From assembly GCA_903926075.1 (NCBI GenBank), contig CAIYHQ010000050.1, positions 80,936-144,935 of the forward strand: 64,000 bases of DNA, in the 5' to 3' direction. The first letter of the stretch is position 1. Every line of letters begins with the position of its first letter. This stretch comes from an uncultured Methanomicrobiales archaeon. GTDB taxonomy: Archaea; Halobacteriota; Methanomicrobia; Methanomicrobiales; Methanospirillaceae. This document shows, one piece after another, positions 27,061 to 35,909 of the stretch. Below the pieces are notes generated by a model. That model worked only from the letters and a program-made list of their open reading frames with translations. It searched no databases and was not told where the DNA came from. The translations under genes were made by a program, and so were the position numbers.

Positions 27061-27453
27061 ATGGCAGATGAAAAGAAGAGACTTCTCACCGAGCGGACAA
27101 AGCGGCGTGCGAGGTTTAAGAGGGATGGATTTGGAAAAAAGTCCCAGTTATCCTCCTCCTGGAGACGTCCCCGCGGACTTCATAACAAACAACGGAAGCA
27201 TAAGAAAGCAAAAGGGCCACTCCCCACACCAGGATATGGGAGTCCGCTTGCAATACGGTCGATGCACCCAAGCGGTTATTATGAGGTCCTTGTCTCAAAC
27301 CTTGACGACCTGGAGGGAATAGACAAGTCACAGACTGCAATCAGAATTGCAGGCAGTGTCGGAGGACGAAAAAGGGCATCAATTTACGAAGTCTCACTTG
27401 AGAGAGGTTTAAAAGTCCTGAATCCCCCGGCAAACAAGGAGGTGAAGGAATGA
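27061..27453 (+). CDS. rpl32e: Large-subunit ribosomal protein L32e (eL32)
   Basis: 130-residue archaeal/eukaryotic L32e (RTKRRARFKRDGFGKKSQLSSSWRRPRGLHNKQRKHKKAKG, seen in pieces at residues 10-50, then PGYGSPLAIRSMHPSGYYEVLV). Start taken at ATG 27061 (MADEKKR); the frame extends 12 bases upstream through a GTG that overlaps the L6 stop. Confidence 0.95.
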   Translation: MADEKKRLLTERTKRRARFKRDGFGKKSQLSSSWRRPRGLHNKQRKHKKAKGPLPTPGYGSPLAIRSMHPSGYYEVLVSNLDDLEGIDKSQTAIRIAGSVGGRKRASIYEVSLERGLKVLNPPANKEVKE

Positions 27454-27902
27454 GCGACCTTTACAACCAGAGAAGAATGGCTGCATCCATAATTGGTTGT
27501 GGTTTAAATCGTCTTTGGCTTGATCCTGAGCAGGCTACTGAGATTAAAGGAGCAATAACACGGGCAGCTGTTAAGGAGCTTATCTCCGACGGCGTGATAA
27601 AAGCTCACCAGAAAAAAGGCGTAAGCAGAGGCAGAGCCCGTGAGAAGATTGCAAAGCGTTCATATGGGCACTGTAAAGGTCCTGGCCGCCGCAGAGGGGC
27701 AAAAGGAGCCAGAAACCCAAGAAAGACGGTATGGGTACATAAAATCCGTGCAATAAGGAGAACCCTGCGGGAACTGCGTGAAGCAGAGACTATTGACCGC
27801 CATACCTACCGGCTTTTGTATCGCAGGTCTGCAGGTGGACAGTTCAGGAGCATATCTCACCTCAAGGCGCATGTTGAAGGCGCAGCATCAGGGAGGGCTT
27901 AA
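27450..27902 (+). CDS. rpl19e: Large-subunit ribosomal protein L19e (eL19)
   Basis: 150-residue L19e, very basic and helical ([61 protein letters not shown]). ATGA overlap with L32e. It forms an intersubunit bridge. Confidence 0.96.
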   Translation: MSDLYNQRRMAASIIGCGLNRLWLDPEQATEIKGAITRAAVKELISDGVIKAHQKKGVSRGRAREKIAKRSYGHCKGPGRRRGAKGARNPRKTVWVHKIRAIRRTLRELREAETIDRHTYRLLYRRSAGGQFRSISHLKAHVEGAASGRA

Positions 27903-27904
27903 CC

Positions 27905-28432
27905 ATGGCATCAGGTCCAAGGTATTTTGTTCCATTCCGGAGACGGAGAGAGGGAAAGACGAATTATTATAAGAGATCCAAGCTTGTCGTTGCAGAACAG
28001 CCGCGTATGGTTGTTAGAAAGACCAACCGTTACATTATCATCCAGCTTGTGAGGGCTGAAGCAGAAGGCGACAAGACCCTTGTCTCTGCAAATTCAATTG
28101 AATTGAAAAAATTTGGATTTGAAGGTTCCTGCTCCAGCACACCGGCAGCATACCTGACAGGTATTCTCTTTGGAGTTAGAGCATTGAATAACGAATATAG
28201 TGGTGCAGTTCTTGACATAGGGCTTAACAGGGCTACATATGGAGCAAAGGTATTTGCAGCACTAAAAGGAGCAGTCGTTTCAGGTCTTGATGTACCGCAT
28301 AATGAGTCGATCCTCCCTGACGAGAGCAGGCTCCGGGGAGAGCATATTGCGTCATATGCACCAGATCGTGCAGCAGGACTCGTCAGTAACGTTGAAGCGA
28401 CAGTTGATTCCATAATGAAGGAGTTGAAGTGA
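27905..28432 (+). CDS. rpl18p: Large-subunit ribosomal protein L18 (uL18)
   Basis: 175-residue archaeal L18 ([42 protein letters not shown]-type stretch [22 protein letters not shown]). It binds 5S rRNA together with L5. Confidence 0.96.
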   Translation: MASGPRYFVPFRRRREGKTNYYKRSKLVVAEQPRMVVRKTNRYIIIQLVRAEAEGDKTLVSANSIELKKFGFEGSCSSTPAAYLTGILFGVRALNNEYSGAVLDIGLNRATYGAKVFAALKGAVVSGLDVPHNESILPDESRLRGEHIASYAPDRAAGLVSNVEATVDSIMKELK

Positions 28433-28433
28433 G

Positions 28434-29051
28434 ATGCCAGTCGAAAAAATAGAGTGGATCCCTCTGACCGGTCTTGGAAGAAAGGTCGCAACAGGCGAGA
28501 TCACGAATATCGATCAGGTTCTTGAAAGCGGCCGGCCAATAAAAGAGCCACAAATTGTCGATTTCTTCCTTCCTGACCTGCAGGATGAAGTGCTGGACAT
28601 CAAGATGGTGCAGCGGATGACCGACTCTGGAAGGCGTGTTAAATTTCGTGCTGTAGTAGTGGTAGGAAATAAGAATGGATATATCGGGTTTGGTCAGGGC
28701 AAGGACGTTCAGGTAGGAGACGCAATTAAAAAGGCAATCTTCCATGCAAAGACCAATCTCATCAAGGTACAACGTGGCTGTGGAAGTTGGGAATGTGACT
28801 GCGAATCTGTCCATTCAATCCCAATCAAGGTACAAGGTTCAGCCGGAAGTGTGAGGGTAACCCTTAATCCTGCTCCACAGGGTGTAGGGCTTGTTACAGG
28901 TGACATCGCAAAGAAGGTACTTGAACTTGCAGGGATTAAGGATATCTGGGCCTCATCCAGGGGACAGACAAGAACCACAATCAACTTTGCAAAAGCCACC
29001 TTCAATGCGCTTAAAGCAACAAATATGATCCGTATTGGAGGGAATGAGTGA
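28434..29051 (+). CDS. rps5p: Small-subunit ribosomal protein S5 (uS5)
   Basis: 205-residue S5 with the archaeal N-terminal extension, the double-stranded-RNA-binding part ([33 protein letters not shown], residues about 63-95) and the C-terminal domain [22 protein letters not shown]. It contributes to decoding accuracy. Confidence 0.96.
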   Translation: MPVEKIEWIPLTGLGRKVATGEITNIDQVLESGRPIKEPQIVDFFLPDLQDEVLDIKMVQRMTDSGRRVKFRAVVVVGNKNGYIGFGQGKDVQVGDAIKKAIFHAKTNLIKVQRGCGSWECDCESVHSIPIKVQGSAGSVRVTLNPAPQGVGLVTGDIAKKVLELAGIKDIWASSRGQTRTTINFAKATFNALKATNMIRIGGNE

Positions 29052-29512
29052 TGTATGCAGTCGTTCAGATACGTGGTGTTGTAAATACAAACAAGGAGAT
29101 TAAGGACACACTTAAAATGCTCCGTCTTCATCACATAAACCACTGCGTACTACTTCCGGAAAACCCGGCAATACTTGGAATGATCCGGAAAGTAAAGGAC
29201 TATGTGGCGTATGGAGAAGTTGAAATTAATACTCTTGAAACACTTCTCCGTACACGTGGCAGAATAATAGGAAACGATCCCCTGACTGATGAGTATGTGA
29301 AAGAGAACTCGACTTTTGGGAGTATCAGTGAACTTGCAGATGCCATTACGAAAGGAGCGGTCCGGATGAATGATCTTCCTGGTTTAAAACCGGTTCTCAG
29401 ACTTCATCCCCCTCGGAAAGGCCATAAGACCACAAAGAGAACGTATCAGCAGGGCGGCTCACTTGGTTATCACGGGAGTGCAATCAACAGTCTGCTATAC
29501 AGGATGAGGTGA
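29051..29512 (+). CDS. rpl30p: Large-subunit ribosomal protein L30 (uL30)
   Basis: About 153 residues ([32 protein letters not shown], seen in part), the long archaeal form with a C-terminal HPPRKGHKTTKRTYQQGGSLG tail. ATG at 29051 shares its A with the S5 stop; an in-frame GTG lies one codon earlier. Confidence 0.95.
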   Translation: MYAVVQIRGVVNTNKEIKDTLKMLRLHHINHCVLLPENPAILGMIRKVKDYVAYGEVEINTLETLLRTRGRIIGNDPLTDEYVKENSTFGSISELADAITKGAVRMNDLPGLKPVLRLHPPRKGHKTTKRTYQQGGSLGYHGSAINSLLYRMR

Positions 29513-29517
29513 GTTCA

Positions 29518-29940
29518 ATGCCAGTAAGCAAACGGGCAAAGTACCGTGGTTCAAGGACATGCGGTGGAGGAACACATAAAAACCGTCGCGGAGCAGGAAA
29601 TCGTGGCGGTAGAGGCCACTCTGGTGGTTGTAAACATCATTTTGTCAAGTACTATCTGCTTGAAGGAAGAGTTTTTGGCAAGAATGGGTTTAAAACTGCG
29701 AGAGAGACTCTGAATGTAATAGATATCGGGAATCTTGACCTTATGATCCCTTCACTTATCAGTTCTGGAAAAGCGAAAGAAGAAGGGGGCGTCGTGCATA
29801 TCGATGTATCTTTATTAGGTTATGACAAGGTGCTTGGAGGAGGAAGGGTAACCCGGAAAATAAATCTCTCTGCACCATCACTATCAGAAAGGGCTAAAGA
29901 GAAGATTGAGGCTGTTGGTGGTCAGGCGGTCAATATCTGA
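29518..29940 (+). CDS. rpl15p: Large-subunit ribosomal protein L15 (uL15)
   Basis: 140-residue L15 with the Gly/Arg-rich N-terminal extension (SRTCGGGTHKNRRGAGNRGG) and the C-terminal L15 domain (KVLGGGRVTRKINLSAPSLSERAKEKIEAVGG in pieces). ATG at 29518 (MPVSKRAKYRG) is chosen over an in-frame GTG at 29509. Last ribosomal protein before secY, the classical order. Confidence 0.95.
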   Translation: MPVSKRAKYRGSRTCGGGTHKNRRGAGNRGGRGHSGGCKHHFVKYYLLEGRVFGKNGFKTARETLNVIDIGNLDLMIPSLISSGKAKEEGGVVHIDVSLLGYDKVLGGGRVTRKINLSAPSLSERAKEKIEAVGGQAVNI

Positions 29941-29963
29941 CCCCCTAAAAATCAGGTGAGAAA

Positions 29964-31397
29964 ATGGGACAAATTCTTGATAGAATGGAACCAATCCTTG
30001 CCGCAATGCCCGCGGTAAAGACTCCTGAAGGGCATGTCCACTTCAAAAACAAGTTATTGTGGACGCTTGCGGTCCTGATTCTTTACTTTGCCCTGACAAA
30101 TGTACCACTTTTTGGTCTTTCGACTGAATCAATGGACATGTTCTCAGTCTGGAGAGCATTGCTTGCAGGTGCGTATGGCTCGCTCATGCACCTTGGTATA
30201 GGACCTATTGTTACAGCATCCATTGTGCTTCAGCTTCTCAAGGGTGCAGATATTATTAAGCTTGATACTTCTGACATGCGTGGACAGGTCATGTACATGG
30301 GTCTTCAGAAGATCCTTATCATTGTAATGATAATAATTGAAGCACTCCCAAACCTTATTGGAGGTTTTCTACGTCCTGACCCCGTGATTGCCCAGACTTT
30401 CTTTGGTGGCAATCTCTTTGCAGTGTCGTTTCTTATATTTATTCAGATCTGCGCAGGAGGTTTTCTCGTCTTTCTTATGGACGAGGTGGTCACAAAATGG
30501 GGTATCGGTTCAGGAGTAGGACTATTTATCATTGCAGGGATATCTCAGGCGATTGTTAACGGTCTTATCAACTGGCACCCGGCTACAGATCTATATCCTG
30601 TGGGATTTTTCCCGCGTCTAATAGCTATAGGAATGGATGGCGCAAGCTATGTGCAGTACTTTGGAGCGGATCTGCTGGCTTTTATAACTACCATTGTCAT
30701 ATTCCTTGTAATCGTGTATGTCGAGTCTATGCGGATTGAAATCCCTCTCGCACATGCACAGGTAAGAGGAGCAAGGTCTAAATTTCCTGTAAAACTTATT
30801 TACGCCAGTGTTCTCCCTATGATCCTCGTTCGTGTGCTTCAGGCTAATATCCAGATGGTAGGGCTGTTCCTCTATAACATTGGAGTCACGATTCTTGGAA
30901 CATACCAGGGCACAGCAGCTCAAAGTGGGTTAATGTATTATCTTGCTCCAATCAACGGGCCTTCACAATGGATGTGGTGGGTTACTGATCTTGGACACCC
31001 GCCATGGCAGGTACTCATAAGGCTTGGTGTTGATATGATTTTCATGATAGTTGGAGGAGCTATCTTCGCTTTGTTCTGGATCAAAACTGCAGGTCTTGAC
31101 TCGAAAGATGTTGCAAGACAGATTCAGATGTCAGGGCTCTCAATTCCCGGGTACCGGAGAAACCCCCAGGTCCTTGAGAAATATCTTTCACGATATATTC
31201 CCAGAGTGACTGTAATTGGTGGGGTTTTTATTGGCATCCTGTCTGTTGTCGCAAATCTCTTCGGGGTTATAGGTCAGGTCAGTGGTACCGGACTCCTCCT
31301 TACTGTGAGCATAACTTATCGTCTCTATGAGGAGATTGCCAGTCAGCAGATTATGGAGATGTATCCATTCATGCGTACATTCTTTGGAAAGGAATAG
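29964..31397 (+). CDS. secY: Preprotein translocase subunit SecY (Sec61 alpha)
   Basis: 477-residue channel subunit of the Sec translocon with about ten membrane helices. The N-terminus LAAMPAVKTPEGHVHFKNKLLWT and the plug-region NVPLFGLS are characteristic of archaea. It exports and inserts the many signal-peptide proteins seen in this window. It lies 23 bp after L15 and is followed within 4 bp by adkA. Confidence 0.96.
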   Translation: MGQILDRMEPILAAMPAVKTPEGHVHFKNKLLWTLAVLILYFALTNVPLFGLSTESMDMFSVWRALLAGAYGSLMHLGIGPIVTASIVLQLLKGADIIKLDTSDMRGQVMYMGLQKILIIVMIIIEALPNLIGGFLRPDPVIAQTFFGGNLFAVSFLIFIQICAGGFLVFLMDEVVTKWGIGSGVGLFIIAGISQAIVNGLINWHPATDLYPVGFFPRLIAIGMDGASYVQYFGADLLAFITTIVIFLVIVYVESMRIEIPLAHAQVRGARSKFPVKLIYASVLPMILVRVLQANIQMVGLFLYNIGVTILGTYQGTAAQSGLMYYLAPINGPSQWMWWVTDLGHPPWQVLIRLGVDMIFMIVGGAIFALFWIKTAGLDSKDVARQIQMSGLSIPGYRRNPQVLEKYLSRYIPRVTVIGGVFIGILSVVANLFGVIGQVSGTGLLLTVSITYRLYEEIASQQIMEMYPFMRTFFGKE

Positions 31398-31400
31398 GAA

Positions 31401-31973
31401 ATGAAGGGCAAAAAAGTGGTGATAACCGGGATTCCGGGAGTCGGCAAGACTACCGTAATTACGGGCGCTATCGAAAACCTCATGAATGAAGGGATTCCCT
31501 TTCAAAGTATCAATTTTGGTACTTTCATGTTTGAGATGGCTGAAAAGGAGGAGCTCGTAAAAGACCGTGACCAGATGAGGACCCTGGATAGATCAATACA
31601 AAAAGAACTACAGGCAAGAGCTGCCGAGAATATCCGTAATATTGATGGGAATGTTATTGTTGACACTCATGCATCTGTTAAGACGTCCCAGGGTTTTCTG
31701 GCAGGTCTGCCTCAATGGGTTCTTCAGGCTTTATCACCTGACAGCATTGTCCTTGTTGAAGCTGATTGTGATCAGATCCTACTCCGCAGGTTATCTGATG
31801 AATCACGTACACGTGACATGGAGGGTTCTCGTTCCATTGAGGATCACCAGCAGTTCAACAGGTCAATTGCAGCCGCATATTCTGCAATGAGTGGATGTAC
31901 TGTAATTATTGTTAAAAATCATAACGGGCTTCTAAATCAGGCTGTTGAAGATCTTGTAAAAGCTATAAGGTGA
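31401..31973 (+). CDS. adkA: Adenylate kinase, archaeal type
   Basis: 190-residue kinase converting ATP + AMP to 2 ADP. The P-loop is GIPGVGKTTV near the N-terminus, with INFGTFMFEMA, RTLDRSIQKELQARAAENI and the nucleoside-binding VDTHASVKTSQGFLAGLP typical of the short archaeal family (trimeric in characterised members). Same transcription unit as secY. Confidence 0.95.
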   Translation: MKGKKVVITGIPGVGKTTVITGAIENLMNEGIPFQSINFGTFMFEMAEKEELVKDRDQMRTLDRSIQKELQARAAENIRNIDGNVIVDTHASVKTSQGFLAGLPQWVLQALSPDSIVLVEADCDQILLRRLSDESRTRDMEGSRSIEDHQQFNRSIAAAYSAMSGCTVIIVKNHNGLLNQAVEDLVKAIR

Positions 31974-31980
31974 GAAACTT

Positions 31981-32580
31981 ATGAATCTGAAGAAGTATGG
32001 GGGTTATATAGCCCTCCTTATTGCCCTCATTCTTGTGATGATCTCGGGAAATCAGTCGATACGTGGCAATGTCGGAAATGGAATGGACATATTCCTTGGT
32101 CCTTTTGTCAACGAGTGGCATGTTCCATTTTATATTCTTATAGTGGTCCTCTCTGCCATTACCGCATTGTATTCTTCCATAGTTCAGAAATACACTATTG
32201 ATTATAGGAAGATGCAGGACATTCAGTCGCGAATGAAAGAATTTCAAAAAGAATTCCGCGAAGCCCAGCTCTCTCAGGATGAAAAGAGGATAAAAAAACT
32301 GGAAGCAAAAAAAGAACGGGTAATGCAGGAGCAGATGGAGATGTCAAAGCAACAGTTTACCCCCATGGCTTTTATTATGCTCCTGACGATTCCAATTTTT
32401 TTCTGGCTCCTTTTCAGACTTGCACATGATCATAGCCAGATAGTAATGCCAATTATTGGCCAGAGTCTGCTTGCAAGCGCGGTTCTTGGGCCTGTGCCTG
32501 CATGGATGCTCTGGTACATGATGTGTTCCCTTACGATAAGTCAGGTGGTAAGGAAATCACTTGATATCGGGGGTATTTGA
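31981..32580 (+). CDS. DUF106 membrane insertase (Oxa1/YidC/EMC3 superfamily)
   Basis: 199-residue membrane protein with three hydrophobic segments (about 8-20, 38-60 and 120-140 plus a C-terminal stretch). A charged coiled coil of about 50 residues (MQDIQSRMKEFQKEFREAQ ... KKLEAKKERVMQEQMEMSKQQ) separates the first membrane part from FTPMAFIMLLTIPIFFWLLF. This is the layout of the archaeal Oxa1-superfamily insertase, related to eukaryotic EMC3, GET1 and TMCO1. Co-transcription with secY fits a role in membrane-protein insertion at the translocon. Confidence 0.88.
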   Translation: MNLKKYGGYIALLIALILVMISGNQSIRGNVGNGMDIFLGPFVNEWHVPFYILIVVLSAITALYSSIVQKYTIDYRKMQDIQSRMKEFQKEFREAQLSQDEKRIKKLEAKKERVMQEQMEMSKQQFTPMAFIMLLTIPIFFWLLFRLAHDHSQIVMPIIGQSLLASAVLGPVPAWMLWYMMCSLTISQVVRKSLDIGGI

Positions 32581-33113
32581 TGCGCATAACCGTGAGTGGA
32601 CTTCCCGGTAGCGGGACAACATCCTTCTCACGTCATATTGCTAATCAATACGGTTTTAAACTTGTATCAGCTGGAGAAGTTTTCAGGGCGATGGCAGCTG
32701 AACGTGGGCTTGACCTTGCAGAATTTGGCAGGCTTGCAAAACAAGATCGCTCTATTGATATTTCAATAGATGAAAGGCAAAAAGAGATTGCCGAAATAAG
32801 CGATGAAATCATTCTTGAAGGGCGTTTATCCGGTTATTTTATTCCGGATGCAGACCTGCGAATCTGGCTTTCTGCCTCCCTTTCTTGCCGTGTAGAAAGA
32901 ATCAGGTCAAGGGATTTGCTGGATGATAAAACAATTTCGCAGAGACTTACCCTTGAGAGGGAGAATTGTGAAGCGTCGAGATATATGGAATACTATTCAA
33001 TTGACATTCATGATCTTTCAATATATGATATTGTCCTTTCCTCTGAAAAGTTCGGAGTCGAAGACCTGGGAGAAATAGTGGGTGTTGCAATCAAGCGAAT
33101 CAGAGAGAATTAA
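32580..33113 (+). CDS. cmk: Cytidylate kinase, archaeal type
   Basis: 177-residue NMP kinase phosphorylating CMP and dCMP. P-loop SGLPGSGTTSFSRHIA, then FKLVSAGEVFRAMAAERG and ILEGRLSGYFI (substrate site) and RIRSRD. ATG at 32580 shares its first base with the stop of the preceding insertase gene. Last gene of the ribosomal/SecY superoperon here; L14e and cbf5, which often follow, are absent. Confidence 0.94.
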   Translation: MRITVSGLPGSGTTSFSRHIANQYGFKLVSAGEVFRAMAAERGLDLAEFGRLAKQDRSIDISIDERQKEIAEISDEIILEGRLSGYFIPDADLRIWLSASLSCRVERIRSRDLLDDKTISQRLTLERENCEASRYMEYYSIDIHDLSIYDIVLSSEKFGVEDLGEIVGVAIKRIREN

Positions 33114-33182
33114 AAGACAGAGTAAGAATCTCCACAGATTGAAATAGAGGATAATTCATAATAGATGTGATGTGGTACAATA

Positions 33183-34091
33183 ATGGTACAATTACGTCAT
33201 TATTATGAGATTCATTTTAACAGTGTTTTAATTGCTATAATCTTTTTTTTTATGATCTTTTGTTGCATCAATGCATCAGCACTTATCTTAAAGGGTACTG
33301 ATGTTTATTTCTCAAAATCGGGAGACCAGATGCCTGTGGATATTATAGCAGAGAATGCAGTAAACGGAATCTCGCATTATAATATCAGTATCAAGGTAGA
33401 CTCACCTGATATTGCTACTGTTTCACGCCTTTTTTTCCCACTCTGGGCTGAAAATCGTCTCCGAACTGAATTGCCTTCTCCCGAAGTCTGGATGTCTGCA
33501 GATGATACTGGTAATATAATTGAAAAAGGTACAGCACATACGAGACTTGGGATGGTAATGTTGTCTTCTCTTGGAGCTGGGGAAACAGGTATTACACTTA
33601 ATGTGAATTCGCTGGTAGACGATGATAACACGGAACTTTCAGGTTCAGGCGCTAACGACCTTTTACTCTCACTCGTTCCTAACAAAACCATAACTTTGGC
33701 GGCACCATCCTTGACTCAGACTTCAATGGTATCAGTTACTCCGCTTCTCACACCGGAAGTTTCAGCAACTACCGGGACAAGAATAAACAGTTTCAAATCA
33801 CAAAATGTTTCGGCTTTAAACTACTCTTTTACAAGTACTATAACTCCTGCTTCATCAAGTGGTTATGCAATAACGTTTACGGCATCAGAATTTCCGCAGT
33901 ATGTTAGCCCAACAACTCCTTATTATTCGTTTAGCACACCGGAGGTTACTAAAACGCTCTCTTACCATGTTCAGATTACCGAAGTAACTCAAAAATCTGA
34001 AGGGACTGACATATTTGGATTAAACTCTTTACCTTTCATTATTTCAGGTATTTTACTTATAATTGCATTTGCCCTGTTGATAAGGTGGTGA
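33183..34091 (+). CDS. Exported protein with cohesin-like region and C-terminal membrane anchor
   Basis: 302 residues. A signal peptide (VLIAIIFFFMIFCCINASA) is followed by a beta-rich segment LKGTDVYFSKSGDQMPVDIIAENAVNGISHYNISIKVDSPDIATV that resembles the first half of a cohesin domain, then GTAHTRLGMVMLSSLGAGETGITLNVNSLVDDD, which matches the second half. A Ser/Thr/Pro-rich stalk follows, and the protein ends in a membrane helix (PFIISGILLIIAFALLIRW). Cohesin-like domains in archaeal surface proteins bind partners or carbohydrate. No dockerin partner is visible. The match is from pattern only. Confidence 0.6.
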   Translation: MVQLRHYYEIHFNSVLIAIIFFFMIFCCINASALILKGTDVYFSKSGDQMPVDIIAENAVNGISHYNISIKVDSPDIATVSRLFFPLWAENRLRTELPSPEVWMSADDTGNIIEKGTAHTRLGMVMLSSLGAGETGITLNVNSLVDDDNTELSGSGANDLLLSLVPNKTITLAAPSLTQTSMVSVTPLLTPEVSATTGTRINSFKSQNVSALNYSFTSTITPASSSGYAITFTASEFPQYVSPTTPYYSFSTPEVTKTLSYHVQITEVTQKSEGTDIFGLNSLPFIISGILLIIAFALLIRW

Positions 34092-34237
34092 ATACTGTTT
34101 TAACTCCATTTTTTTGTAAGGTGAATATTAATAAGAAGTTGCGGGACACTATAAGTTAAGCATATTTGTTTTGCATTTAAGATGAAATTAGCGTGATTTA
34201 ATGATATCAGGCCTTGAGATCTTATTAATACAAGAAA

Positions 34238-34330
34238 TACGAAAAAATTTAAAGACATATGGCAAAATGATTCCAAATATCCCTTTTTTTTTTTTGGTTA
34301 TCCTGAAAATAGAGAAAACTTATTAAAAGA
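34238..34330 (+). promoter_or_regulatory. Promoter region of the 34.4-kb exported protein
   Basis: The AT-rich gap 34092-34390 contains no gene. Two TATA-like elements with purine-rich BRE-like flanks are visible: AAATTTAAAG near 34239-34250 and CTTATTAAAAG near 34318-34328. The second predicts a start near 34345-34350 and a leader of about 45 nt ending in a strong ribosome-binding site. A T-run of 12 lies at about 34284-34295 and would terminate transcripts from upstream. Confidence 0.4.
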
Positions 34331-34390
34331 CGGGAGCTAAAAAGAATGGTTGATGCTGAGAGTATCAGCATGAAATGTAGGAGGAAAAAA

Positions 34391-35320
34391 ATGAAAACAA
34401 CCGTATTCTCAGGTATTGTCATTCTCGCAATGGCAATGCTCCTTGCTATCTGTGGCATTGCATCGGCAGACGTTCTGCCTTTCCAGGTCCCAGAGACCCA
34501 GGGCATATCAGTAACTACTGCAGTAGTTGCAAATGGAAACGTCGTCCACACTGATGACCTTGCATGGCAGATGACCACAGGACCAGCAATCAACGACCCA
34601 CCACTTGGTGCAATATGGCCGTCTGTAGATGGCGCTTTTGCCCCATATACAAGCTATATGACTCCAGGCACAAATGGTGAGATCGCAATGGTCAATGCCT
34701 ACAAGGACTCAATCAATGCTCAGCAGGGTGTAACTACTCTCCAGAAGACTGTAGCCATCAACACTGCAAACCAGGTAGCAATTGAGGACAATGTCAAGGT
34801 AAGCAAGAACATGGAGTTCATCCCAATCGAAGGCGGAGCAAGCCGCATCGTTGAAGATGAAGAAGCCATGATCGACAACATGGGCCAGGGACAGTTGACT
34901 TCAAGCGTTATGCTCTGTCCATTTGGTGCAGGTGCATCCGCATATGTTCCGCTCTTCTGTAACCGTGTCACCATGGGAAGCGATATTGACATGACTCAGG
35001 TTTCAATTGCAACAGAGATGTACTCACGCTCAGTAGCAGCAACCGCAGATGTCCCAGCAGAACTCAAGTACACAATCAATGTTAAGGGACCACAGAGCAA
35101 TGCAGTAGCAGGTGTTCCATCAGTAGCAATTGGAACTGTTACCGCACGTATGAGCGCTCACATTACTGAAGGACGCTACTTCGGTCTTGTTGCTCCAGGT
35201 TTACCAGTTCTCCCAGACACTCCGTCAGAGGATGTTGCGTATTCAACTGAAACCACTGCAGCAGGCCAAATCACTCAGTTCATCAAAGCGATGAGCTACG
35301 TATCTGGAATGCGCAGGTAA
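34391..35320 (+). CDS. Abundant exported protein of unknown family (possible envelope or sheath component)
   Basis: 309 residues after choosing ATG 34391, which follows the strong GTAGGAGGA ribosome-binding site; upstream in-frame starts would put 15 charged residues before the signal peptide. The signal peptide is KTTVFSGIVILAMAMLLAICGIASAD. The mature part is uncharged-polar, rich in Ala, Thr, Val and Ser, with two cysteines around VMLCPFGAGASAYVPLFCNRV. There is no membrane anchor or PGF tail. Codons are uniformly C-ending where possible (AAC, ATC, CCA), and a hairpin plus T-run follows. I do not recognise the family; the features suggest a very abundant secreted structural protein. Confidence 0.6.
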   Translation: MKTTVFSGIVILAMAMLLAICGIASADVLPFQVPETQGISVTTAVVANGNVVHTDDLAWQMTTGPAINDPPLGAIWPSVDGAFAPYTSYMTPGTNGEIAMVNAYKDSINAQQGVTTLQKTVAINTANQVAIEDNVKVSKNMEFIPIEGGASRIVEDEEAMIDNMGQGQLTSSVMLCPFGAGASAYVPLFCNRVTMGSDIDMTQVSIATEMYSRSVAATADVPAELKYTINVKGPQSNAVAGVPSVAIGTVTARMSAHITEGRYFGLVAPGLPVLPDTPSEDVAYSTETTAAGQITQFIKAMSYVSGMRR

Positions 35321-35331
35321 GCAGGATTGTT

Positions 35332-35383
35332 GAAGAGAAGAATTAACTTCTCCTCTTCCCCTCCAAAATAACAATTTTTTTTT
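35332..35383 (+). terminator. Hairpin and T-run terminator
   Basis: GAAGAG (35332-35337) pairs with CTCTTC (35353-35358), with a further AAG/CTT inner pairing, and a run of nine T (35375-35383) follows. It sits 12 bp after the stop of the exported protein. The remaining gap to tRNA-Asp (35384-35583) shows no gene, only a weak palindrome TCTGG-TAAA-CCAGG near 35413. Confidence 0.6.
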
Positions 35384-35583
35384 ATTTTCTACGAATTTTC
35401 TATAACCTGTTTTCTGGTAAACCAGGAAAAAATAAAATTCTGATCTGCTTTTATCAGTTCTAGTCTTATTGTATCAGAAGCAGAGACTATTTTGTATCTT
35501 ATCTCTGGCTGTCAGGCATTAATTACCGTATGAAAAGAACTTTTTTTAGTATTCTGAAAAGAAGAGTTTTTGATAAGAATTAA

Positions 35584-35656
35584 CGCCCAGGTCGGAATTC
35601 GAATCCGAGTCGTCTGCGTGACAGGCAGACATGATAGGCCGCTACACTACCTGGGC
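35584..35656 (-). tRNA. tRNA-Asp (anticodon GUC)
   Basis: Minus-strand cloverleaf: acceptor GCCCAGG/CCTGGGC with discriminator G, anticodon stem TCTGC/GCAGA with loop CTGTCAC, T arm with TTCGAAT. No CCA encoded. 27 bp from tRNA-Tyr on the same strand and downstream of it, so the pair is probably one precursor. Confidence 0.93.
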
Positions 35657-35683
35657 TTATTGTCACGCCTGATTTATAAGATA

Positions 35684-35788
35684 TCCCGCCTCCCGGAGTC
35701 GAACCGGGGACATCGCGGTAGCCGCGCAGTTACCAAAACGGTAATCCATACTACAGCCGCGCACTCTACCAGTCTGAGTTAAGGCGGG
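35684..35788 (-). tRNA. tRNA-Tyr (anticodon GUA) with an archaeal intron
   Basis: Acceptor CCCGCCT/AGGCGGG with discriminator A, anticodon stem CGCGG/CCGCG. The anticodon loop reads CTGTAG, then a 31-nt insertion (35720-35750 on the plus strand), then A38. The insertion lies between positions 37 and 38, the canonical archaeal intron site, and can fold with the anticodon stem into a bulge-helix-bulge for the splicing endonuclease. The mature tRNA would be 74 nt. No CCA is encoded. Confidence 0.9.
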
Positions 35789-35860
35789 GGCGTGCCTATA
35801 AATGTTGTCCTGATTCTATATTAATCATATTGTTTACCTATTCTAAATCCGGACAGAAGG

Positions 35861-35870
35861 TTATTTATAA
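35861..35870 (+). promoter_or_regulatory. Candidate TATA box of the LeuA/CimA-type gene
   Basis: TTATTTATAA, about 50 bp before the TTG start at 35910; predicted transcription start near 35890-35895, giving a leader of under 20 nt. Confidence 0.45.
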
Positions 35871-35909
35871 ACCGGAGTAGACTTTTATTCATGTCGCAAT
35901 TGACAGTTT

